DNA of 64,000 nt from Hermatobates lingyangjiaoensis. Its lineage: Eukaryota; Arthropoda; Insecta; Hemiptera; Hermatobatidae. Where the stretch lies: positions 1,798,001 through 1,862,000 of the forward strand of contig JAPFBL010001617.1 of the NCBI GenBank assembly GCA_026182355.1, given 5' to 3'. The position numbers and the translations under genes were made by a program. Positions within the stretch are counted from its first letter, which is position 1. Every line of letters starts with the position of its first letter. Below, piece by piece: positions 53,961 through 64,000 of this stretch. A model generated the notes under the pieces. The model ran no database searches and was not told where the DNA came from. It saw nothing but the letters and a program-made list of their open reading frames with translations.

Positions 53961-56156
53961 CTTAATATGGGGAGGGTGACAGCTATTAAAGTGTAAATAT
54001 CCCCTCTTCCTATAACCCCTAGTTCCTATGTTAATGGTCAGAATAATAATGATCAGAACATTGATGGACCATTTTTTTATTACACAAAAAATGAACTGTT
54101 ATAGGGAAGATAAGCAGTTGTTATTTCATAATAGAAAGTAAACTCTACTGCACATTATATGTTCTTAGGAGCAATTTTGTTGTCTTACAAAGAAGGATTA
54201 GGTTTGATTAAAAATGTTTTAAATATTTTGATTAAAAATATGCAAAAATGTTTAGGTATTATTGAATCTGATAATTTGTAAACATGACACTCGTCTTACC
54301 TTCTAAAATGAAGATTACTTAATGAATAAATGAATTACCTAATGAAGATTACAAAAAGAGCTCCTTCTAGGAGAATCAGCAGTATATTAATACTTTGGTT
54401 ATATGAACCTTAAACAATGCTCCTCATAGAATATTTTATAGGGGTGTTAATGTGATGGCAAATGATCACATTATTTGTGCCTCACATGATTTCAAGAAAG
54501 AAGCTCTCATCCATATACTGTAGGGTCAAAAATTAATAATAATGAAACTAGTAAAAATTAAGTCAACTCTGATGTGGGTACCTAGGCGCAAGGGAATACA
54601 AAGGAATAAGGAAGTGGGCAGTTTGGAAAAATTTGTAGCAAAACCAACCTTCTTTTGCCTGAAACAGTAACAACTGATGCAACTGTATATAAGAAGTTTA
54701 AGGTTTTCCATCAATTAAAACCTTAAAACCTTTCCAAAACCAATAAAAACAAGAGATATTTCTCCAGGGACAATTTGAAATTAATTACTCCTAAAGTTCA
54801 ATTTAAAAACGGCAAAGGGATGTACAATTCGACAGATATGACCGAGGTGCGATGAGATTCAGGGCCCAGTTTAATAATAATAGAAATAATGATAACATCT
54901 CAATTGTTCTACAAGTTTCTTAAAACTGATAAAATGGATACAGCCACATTAAAACAAATGAAATCATTATTAATTATCAATAGGTTTGATATTACAGCTA
55001 CACGATAACCGCATTAAAATATAACTAAAATATAAGTTACTGACTTATAAGTTTGCTTATAGTAAATTTGAGAGTAGTTCAGCGTATAGTACTGAACTGT
55101 AGTTTATTTAAACTAAATTAACAGCAAATGTGATTATTACATTGAAGTATAATAAATGAAGTATGTCTTCTGCTTCAAGGCTTGTATCCCTAGTTAAAAA
55201 GAGATTTTCCCTTTACTAATTGCAAAATTAATTTGAATAATATCATTACTAACATCTGTGATAAAGGAAATAAACAATACTAAAAACTAAGGAGAAACTT
55301 TTGCTTTGAACAACGAGAAGATTCAGAGTGGATTTATGATTGAACAGAAAAGGGTGTTTGATAAATAGCATTTAGTAGAAATGCTCTCAATGTCGATGTG
55401 GACTGAGTTTAGCAAAGTATATAACTCGTCCTCAGTAGCGGATATTTCATTGAAAGATAAGACCAATCTCAATAACTTTGATGACTGAGATTAACCAAGA
55501 TAACGTTAAACTTCTATTGAATGTATTCTGAAAATATTTCATTTAAACACACTAAGTGAAGATTATTATGCAATAAACGACTACAGCAGAAAAACACTCT
55601 AACTCAAAATTTTTCGTGAAATATAATTATATATTTAAAGGTATGTATTTAAATAATGAGGTTTTCTGAGTACAGATATGGTTTTGTTTATGTTAATAAC
55701 TTTACAATTTCAATTTCCAAAGTAATTAAGACAGTTTCTAGTTTGAAGCTATTAGAAGCTATTTAAAGCTAGTTTGAAGAGGTACGTATATCCTCGAAGT
55801 AAAACAAAACTTAATTTTAAAGTTTAAAAAACTATTCATATCTAATTAAAGTATGGTCATTCACACGCAAAGACAAATCACCCTGTTGACTAATAGTCCA
55901 TTCTCTATTCACATTCTCTTTGCCACCCACTCGTTTTAACTCACACCTAGGAACACTAGCTCATTTAAAGATCCTCCAATTCTCCCTATGTGCGCAATAC
56001 TGCTCATAGTAATATCATATTTGTCTATTCTTTACAAAAATGTGTTAAGTACCGACATTCGTTTTATTCTATATCCATTCTTAAGCAATTGAAAGGTAAT
56101 TTTCAGTAGTACAAAGAAAAAGGAAAGGAAAAATTAAAATACAAAGAAAACTTCCT
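53961..56156. other. No feature recognised
   Basis: This is AT-rich sequence without coding signal or identifiable repeats. Confidence 0.5.
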
Positions 56157-58153
56157 TAAAAATCTGGAGTGGCCTACACTCAACTTTACTATAAGTAACC
56201 ATAATATCATACTTCTTGGGAATATAATATATAATGTTCTATTCAAGTATCATATAAATGTCTAAATGGGAGATGTTTATAAGTTTTTCATTCCTGGAGG
56301 CAGTACAGATAGTTATTGATCCACTTATCAATATATACGCTTATTTTTGTATTTTAGACCACTGATGCACATAATATCTTCAGTATAACTGCAGCAGTAA
56401 TAACATTTTTGAAAAGCAAAGATGAAGATTTCGTATTACCATATTACTCTTACAGGAGAACATCGCTTTTGTTCCAATAGTCATTGGATCAGTTAACATC
56501 GTATATCTGACCTTCTTCTACATCCAAGATTTAAGTCAAAGTTCCCCCATCGAAAACTTGAAAATATTCCACTTTTATTTGAAAAATGACAAAAACATCT
56601 AAGAAAAAATGTCGTTTTAAGATAATTTTAATTTAAGATGTAGGATTATTACATTTACTTTTCTTCAAGGAATGTTTTCAATTTTGAATTATGTTTTACA
56701 TTTTTGGTCTTTTATAGAATTATTATACTGTGAACTTTCATGGCTTCCTAGTATTTAATAAAAACCACTTTTCTTTTCCTTTGTAAGAAATCATATATAC
56801 CAATTACCTCTGAGCGAGTGTTACCTTTTTCCTGCCTCCTGTACTCCGTTATAAGGTTGCTGTGAATGTATATTGAGAAAAAATACATTAGTAATTAGCC
56901 AGTTTTGCATAATCAAATCAATGTCAAATCCACCTATTCAGTATAATTTAAACTTTTAAAGCTGGGAGCTTCTAATTTTTGAAAATAACAGATATAAACT
57001 ATTGGACTGGAATAGTGAAATAATTAGATATTTGTCAAAAAACATAATTCCTCTCTCTTTAGGTAAGAGTCCATTCCTCAAAATTCAATTTTACCCAAAG
57101 ATACTATGATTCACAAAGAACAAATAATTTACAAATCATATTAAGTTTTGTTCAAGAGTGCAAGAGTTCAAGTGTGAAACAAATCCATCATACCAATGAA
57201 AGCAACAGAAATTTTTTTGCAGTGATTTTTTATATGCAAAAACTTAATTCCTCTTATAACTCATATACGTCAATAAATTATTTAAATTTTGCCATTATGA
57301 ACATGTATTTTATTTCAGTCGATTCACTTAAAAAATGTCTAAGTCAATGTAAAAAAGTATCAATAAATTCGACAGGTACAGCAGGTGATCGCTTAGTCTA
57401 TCCCTTAGTTTTATCCCTTATTCTAGGACAAACAATCAGTTTTATACCTTTATTGCACTTTGCCATAATTGAAATTACATGCATTTTTTTATAAATTGCT
57501 AATTTTTTGTTCCATTTTTGGACAAATTTTTATGGTTTTTTAATGAACCATTTAGTGTCAAAAAACCATTTTCTGAAAATAGAAACTGTACTGTAACGGC
57601 CCTTTGATGAATGTAATTTTAAAAATGATTATATCAAGCTATTCTGCACATAAAATCCTATTTTTAGACATAGTTTTATTTTGATCTCTTAAACGGTATG
57701 GCTTGTACCACTCTCACAAGCTTTCAGATTGAATTATAAGTCAATATTTATACATTTTGTTGAAAAAAAATATTTTCCATTGTTTTAAAAATCTGAGTAT
57801 GTTTTTCCTTTATTGCATTTGTAACTTTAAAGAGCATACGAAAATTTCAAATCGCTAGAGTTAGTAGTTTAGGAGAAAAAAATGTAGTCTAAAAACAGGT
57901 TTCTGGCAAAAAAGTGACTCCCGTCATGCATAATTCTTCCCAGACAATAGTGATCATCTACACTACATGGCCCATTTTGTGTAAAATATCAACTTCATCC
58001 ATCAAAGATTCTGGACCGTAGTGTGGTAAGAGACTTAGCTAACATAACTCACCCACGCACACCCACACAGATATCGTCGAAAAAACTTCATAAAACGACT
58101 TCTGGGATAGAATTTTTTTACGATCACTATACTGTACTTATAGTAAAGTAAAG
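56157..58153 (+). repeat. Element A, near-complete copy, about 2.0 kb
   Basis: This is the best copy in the window. The 5' end is aatctggagtggcctacact, then caactttactataagtaa. The 3' end is acgatcactatactgtactt, then atagtaaagta. The motifs TTTACTATAAGTAA and TTACTTATAGTAAA make a short terminal inverted repeat, each nearly palindromic. No long open frame is conserved among copies; the 57174-57494 frame is not shared. It may be a non-autonomous DNA transposon. No target duplication could be fixed because the flanks are A-rich. Confidence 0.8.
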
Positions 58154-60489
58154 GAAAAATAAAAAGATAAATAAATAAAATATATGGTTTAACCGTGAAT
58201 TTGTTAGATGGATTACAGGAAGGAGGCAGTGTTGACAGTGTCAGTTAAATCCATTTTGTTTTGTAAACTAAGCCTACATTTCAGAGATAAAATATCACAA
58301 CTTACTAGAATGAAATTGAACTTTAACAGTTATAGAAACAGTAGGAGCAACAATGGAATTACTTTTTATCTCTTTAGCTAATTTGCCAATGTAATCCTTG
58401 TGGCAGTAGTTGCTCGCAGATTATGTCTCTGTATATTTTTGTAGTTTTTTTTTCAAATATATTCTAAACCTATGATTCATTTTGTCTTTTAACCCGTAAG
58501 TTTGATAATTTCAATTGAGAGATCATCTATGGCTAATTTTACTTGATAAGTTTTCTTTCCCCCCTCTTTTAACACATTTTTAACACCCCGCTTTAAAATA
58601 ATACTCTGTAAACATAATACTGAATTCCTGAAGGATTAAGAAAATTAATATTATGTACAAAAAAGAAATTTAATGATATGTAGAATAATATTTGGTTACA
58701 TTTTTGTTAAAAAATGAATCAATTTTAAATATTTTTTTGTAGCTTTAACATTTGTATTTTTATTATAATGTAATAGTCTATCTTACTATTAATGGTAAAC
58801 GAATTATTAAACAATATAATAATCTATGCACTGAGAGTAAATGAATAGGAAGTAAAAAAACTAAAATAACTTAATGTTGGTTAATTAACACTGTAATAAG
58901 GGGGTGATTTAATAAGCAATTTGCTCTTCTCGGAGTACCTTTAAAGATCATTAAGGTATTGTCTAATCAATATCGTGAAAACATAATAAATACAGTGAAA
59001 GGAATACTAGAAGAAAGCAGTGTTTTTCAAGATAACTAGGAAAACCTCAGCAAACAGGGGAGTTATGTTAGACCCATTACAGCTTATAATAGTTCTTTCT
59101 AAAAATTGTTAGTTAAAATGGATATAATTCTGTTTTAGGATATTTTATAGTGTCAAAAGCTCTGCTTGATTATAAGAGTCGCAAATGGTTAACTCATATT
59201 TGTCAACACCAAGTAGGAACAGGTTAGCTGCAATACAATTGTTAAAATACAAAAAATATGCAAGAAAAAGCCATATCCTCGGGTGACTGTTCTAAGTTTA
59301 AGTAGAGTTCGTCAAAAGGTTTACTGAAATACTTAGCTAAAGATGTAGTCCACCTTCGTGGATATGTAAAAAATACCACCTTCGTAAAGCTAGAAGAGCA
59401 GTTAATGAGGACTGAACAGTGAGCCGAATGGAACATAACTAAGTTAATATTTATGTTGCTAAAGTCGAAATGATCGGCAAAATATACTTAAGGCAGGAGT
59501 AAGTGGCATTAAAGGATTAATAACTGACCATACCAGACCCATGGGCTGAACGACTCATTTGGACATTCCGATCTGTCTAGACAGATGTTCTCCATTGACT
59601 GAGGAAAGGTCCTCGGCGAAGGTACCTGCAAACGTGTCAGTGGCAACAGTCAATTCATAGAAGCTATGAAGGAAATATACATTCATACCTGCAAAATACT
59701 AGCATGTGTATTTCTAAATAAAATATATACATTGTTAAATTCGAGTAGATATAGTTAGAATTATGCTTGGGTCACAAAAATATAAAACAGCGTTGGAGGA
59801 GAGTGAAATGAGAAAAGTCATCTAACTTCTTTTCCGATCATTTTCCGAATCCTTAATCTTAAAACTCTTAAATAGTTTCTTTTATGTACCTAGGCTGTTT
59901 TACATATGCATAATATATAATTTATTAGACATTTCAGTAACATACATATTGTTTAATATCAACAAGGTGACACAGCACCCTGTCCACACAGTTGAAACAA
60001 ACAAGAAATAGAAAGATATTTATCCCTCGGAACCCTGATGTCAATTTTAACACATATTGAAACAGGAAAATAATCTCTAAGGAATAATATTAAATCAACG
60101 TGAATAATGTATTGTATTTTATAATTATAGATATTAAATATGATAATAAATTACATGCATTTAATACATGTAACATATTAAATATAATATTTAGAAGTCG
60201 GAGTGGGATATATTTGTTCTAACTCCAACCCAAACTCTTCAACTAGACATAAAATACCCTGAATTCTAAACACTCACTCTATTCTAAACCGTTTACTTGA
60301 ACGTTTTTCCTGATTCATCACCATGGAGGATACCTACTCTCTTCCTGACAACGAACTTCAATTCTAAATATCTATATAGTAAGTACTTTGCTGTGCTCTG
60401 TGTTCTTTACTATTCCATTATTCCAAGTTCTGTTTTCAGATTTTATAGTATTATTACTTCTTGCAGTTATTGATATTTCTTCAGTTTTT
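58154..60489. other. No feature recognised
   Basis: The sequence is mostly AT-rich. A GC-richer patch at 59530-59640 is not identifiable. Confidence 0.5.
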
Positions 60490-61790
60490 TTGGCTGCTAA
60501 TTTTTTAGGCAACATTTTTTTTTTCTATTTCTATTTTGTTTAACCGTTTAGAGTTCAAAAAATGTCTAAAATCATAAAATGTAAAATGTGCGATAACGCT
60601 CATTTCATTTCTTATAATTATAATAAAAAGGGATTCAGGTTATCCTCTCAAGACATGCCATTACGGGGTATAATAACATTATGATATGTCGAAATGTTAT
60701 GACCTCTATCGCACTCTCAAACTTTTAAAATAAATCATAAGTCAAAAATTTTACATTTTATACAAACACTGACCTTCCCGGTTATTGAAACATTCTGACG
60801 TCTTTCTATTAATGCTACTGTCAGTTCCATAATAATTCCAGTGTTTCGATCCGCTGGAGTTAATAGTTTAAGAGAAAAAAATCTCTCTCGTATTGCAAGG
60901 ACTGTACTCAGTCCACTTATGATTGTTAAATTTATAGTGGCTTATCACTTATTGAAAGACTGTACATCAAATTCACTTTGTAACAATGCAGAGCTAAACA
61001 TCACTCCCTATTACACTGTTTTTATTTGCATTAATATTACCAGATATTTTAACCAACAATAATAAGAACTTTACAGCCAAGTCCCTTTAGATAGCGTGAC
61101 TCAAGCAAACTTTTTCACCGAACAGCGATGTGAGCATTATGTTAGATCTGCAGAAAAGGACTATTTAAAAGAAATATGGGGTTTGGCAAACCTAATCTAC
61201 AAAACCAATATTCTTTCAAATCTCTAAAACCAATTATTCATTCAACCTTGGTAAGCTTAGTTGTGTTGAATATCACGATTCCTAGTGCTTCGTTTGACAA
61301 GAAACTGCTACCTATTTTCAGAGACATTAAATTAGCAAATCCACATTTCAACAAATCCAAAATAAAAAAAAAATTATTTTTATATTAATATAGTACTGTT
61401 ATTATATGCAAAATTATTATTGCAATTTTTCCAATCGCCAGAAGATCAGGGCATAGAGTTTCAGTTTTAACATAAGGAAAGATATAGTATTCTTCTCATG
61501 TTTCCTGAACTTGAATTTTGTTTGTTATCATCTGAATCCCATGCATCTTGAATAAAAAGACTATATAGTAGTTCCTCTTCTAACCAAGGGTATTTATGTA
61601 AAATGTCGTAATTTTTATGACACATCTTGGGACCTATCGTTTGGTGCCAAAGTTCTATCCATGGATATCATCTAAAAAACAAATCTCAAGAATGGATTAA
61701 GAAATCTAAATCTAAAAAAATGTAAATATCTGAGAATGTCAATCAATTTAATTTTTGCATAATTAGATTATTTATAGTAAAGTAAAGGAA
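60490..61790 (+). repeat. Diverged element A copy, 3' two-thirds
   Basis: The block near 60530-60880 (taaccgtttagagttcaaaa; ctatcgcactctcaaacttt; gctggagttaatagtttaag) follows the middle of the consensus. The last bases (ttatttatagtaaagtaaag at about 61769-61788) are the 3' terminus. Sequence between them is strongly diverged or replaced. Confidence 0.55.
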
Positions 61791-64000
61791 TGGATGGAAC
61801 GAATGGAACAAGAAAATATAATAGATGGAAGGAGTTAACGAATCCGTGCCCCGTGACTGATGCATTTCATTTCATCTATTTTGTCACTGCAATAATTTGC
61901 TGTTCAGACTATTTACTAAGCCCTGATAGTGGTATCTTTGAGTAACTTATCGGTATAGTGTTATCTGAGGAGGAGTCTTAAGCTAATTGACCCGCTCTTT
62001 CATGCCTATCAATCTCTAAATTTAGACATCAGAGAACGGTATAATCCACGTTGAATCTTGTCCATCAGTGAGATTTGAATTTTTACTTTTCTTACAGAAT
62101 CAGCAGACACACCTGTTAATATTTATATGCAATCTAACTCTAACTGGGAGCATTGCCATAACCATTATATACATTTCACTAAATCTAATTGTTTTTAATC
62201 AAGACATATATTTCAAAAACTTCATTATAAAAAATTAATGTTCTAACCTATTTCTGTATGAATTTAGCTTCCTGTTACTTATTAAAAATGGATATTTAAA
62301 GCGATATATATTCTTATTACCATATGTATGTTTAATAACCATAATTAACACTGTAGTCATACTCAATCAACATAAGGAACTAGGAACTAGGTCTGTAGGA
62401 TGTAGTCAGTTTTAACATTGGGTTTCTTTCTTCTTATCCTTTCATTTTTCCTCTACTTACAAATGACTCTATGGATGTATATTCATTTGTAATCCCACAG
62501 ATGTTTTCCTAGTATATAGTTTAATTCAAGTCGAATTGCGAACATTCGATAACATGATTCCATTGTTTATCCATTCCAATCTTCTCTGAAGGTCAAGAGA
62601 GGCAAAAAACTACTTTATCTAACTTTCTTATCTATACTTTTTACCCACTTATAGGCTTCACGCCTTTAGTGCTGTTTAATCAGTGTGGCTCTTTAGGATT
62701 TGGCACCCATTTAGGATATGCCAAATGACCAGAAGCACGGGTATGTCGTATCGGCTGTACAAGTTGAGACCATTCCCAATGTTGTTAACTTCAGTGATCT
62801 AATAGAACCGAGTACGTTTCAAACAGCAATTGGCTATACATATCATAGAATAGGAGGTTAAATTTCAAATTCACATTGCGAATGATTTCATTGTGTAATG
62901 AACATAACATTCTAAAGAAAAATGGACCAACATTATTTGAAAAATGAAAATCATCCATCAAAATGCAATAAAATTATTTCTTAAAACTGAAAATATTTAA
63001 TAATAACCGTACCATATATAAATATCTTGTTGTGTATTACTAAATCTCTCCTCTTACAAATCAGGTTGATTTTAGTTACCACTCTTGTATGTATAAAAAT
63101 ACCTTCTCCGGTTCCGTCATCACGATAAAGACTAGGATATAGAACATATCCTGATAAAATGCATCTACCCAATCGTTACGTCAGATATCCTAAGGTCTGA
63201 TTATAAGGACCTTAGGCGATTCTCAGCCACAGGAAATTCAACCTTCTCACACACATGCACCATGGACATCAAGCCTTCGACTACTTAGAGCTGGATGCCC
63301 GACCGAAGAATTAGTTCTATGTATGAAAGAAATACGGTGTGGTTTACTCTCGGCTGTAGTACACTTAACCGATTGAATATTTTTCCTGACTTAAATACAT
63401 ACAGTGAAAGGAGAAAGAGATACGTTAAAAGGTATGAAACTGTTTATGTTTTACACTTTTTCCAGTAATATTTGTAAATTTAAATAATTAACTAGTAACG
63501 GAGTTTCCTCACTAAATACAACATTGAGAGTTAAACTGGGTTGTGGTTGGATAAAGTCAGGGACTTAAGAGATAATAAGAATTTATGCACTTGAAATGAG
63601 CCAAGAAATATGGATTTATTTAACGATTAAAATAATAATGTCTGAACGTAATTTTAAACGAGAGGATACTAAATGGAGGGGAGATTTCATTTTCGTAGAA
63701 TCCTTATACGGATAAGAAGTAGCTAAAAGTCGCATTCAACATACCAAAGAAAAGCCGTAATCCTGAAACATCTGATGATTTTACATACTTTGTGCCATCC
63801 ATAATTATTATTTATTTACTCAAAGTTAGAATACGCTCACTGCCAACAATTTGGAGGTCACAGGAAAACTTGCAACCTCTGTTGCCGGCTATTTCAAAAT
63901 TTAAACAAATATCATCGTCAGAGAATACAACGAATTTTTAAAAAGACAAACCCAATACATTTAAATCACCATAAAACGATAAGTTATAACTGATTTTTAA
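61791..64000. other. No feature recognised
   Basis: The sequence is AT-rich. On the minus strand near 63890-63925, ctctgacgatga followed by ttttgaaat has a weak hammerhead-like order, but no convincing stem is present. Confidence 0.45.

Noticed and set aside
63880..63930. Hammerhead-like ctgacga...gaaat on the minus strand
   Set aside because: Stem II is not convincing and the downstream cleavage triplet is absent.
1..64000. CRISPR array, operon or bacterial genes
   Set aside because: Retrotransposons, a tRNA-derived SINE, mariner and hAT elements show a eukaryotic genome. No regularly spaced repeats of CRISPR type were seen.

Overview
This is an AT-rich eukaryotic intergenic window made almost entirely of transposable-element copies in different states of decay. 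I found no intact host gene, rRNA or functional tRNA. The element content points to an arthropod, most likely an insect: an R1/LOA-type LINE with RNase H, a Gypsy element primed by tRNA-Phe, a mariner remnant, a hAT MITE, Helitrons carrying PIF1 helicase pieces, Penelope-like GIY-YIG remnants and a tRNA-Ile-derived SINE. A patch of TTAGG-like repeats fits an insect but proves nothing. I cannot name the species.

Layout. The commonest component is an apparently noncoding repeat family of about 2 kb, called element A here. Its 5' end carries the motif TTTACTATAAGTAAA and its 3' end carries TTTACTTATAGTAAA. One near-complete copy lies at 56157-58153, with about 15 partial or diverged copies elsewhere (1-1882, 4190-4545, 5562-6905, 18078, 22195-24690, 25086, 33985, 36302-37730, 43585, 46214-47668, 60490-61790).
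- 1-12 kb: element A copies, a mariner end, an internally deleted LINE with a perfect 12-bp target duplication (8361-9221), and an RT relic.
- 12.7-17.1 kb: a minus-strand Gypsy element with two LTRs, a tRNA-Phe primer-binding site, and gag and pol broken by several frameshifts.
- 19.2 kb: a 60-bp tandem repeat.
- 20.8 and 24.7 kb: two GC-richer islands of uncertain nature.
- 25.6-28.7 kb: an inverted pair of Penelope-like GIY-YIG segments, a hAT MITE with an 8-bp TSD, a 120-bp insert with a 13-bp TSD, and LINE debris.
- 30.3 kb: a plus-strand RT relic.
- 32.1 and 38.2 kb: two long palindromes carrying hammerhead-ribozyme-like cores.
- 38.7-42.8 kb: a cluster of Helitrons in direct and inverted orientation carrying a PIF1 helicase C-terminus.
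- 43-48 kb: a tRNA-Ile SINE, two further PIF1/Helitron remnants, and a 191-bp tandem repeat.
- 48.2-54 kb: Penelope remnants and a 2.5-kb minus-strand LINE (EN-RT-RNase H).
- 54-64 kb: element A copies in otherwise featureless DNA.

Most open frames in the window are fragments of these elements or chance frames in AT-rich DNA. The elements do not form a pathway. Many coding breaks are single-base indels, some in homopolymers, so assembly error should be separated from real decay before calling every copy dead.
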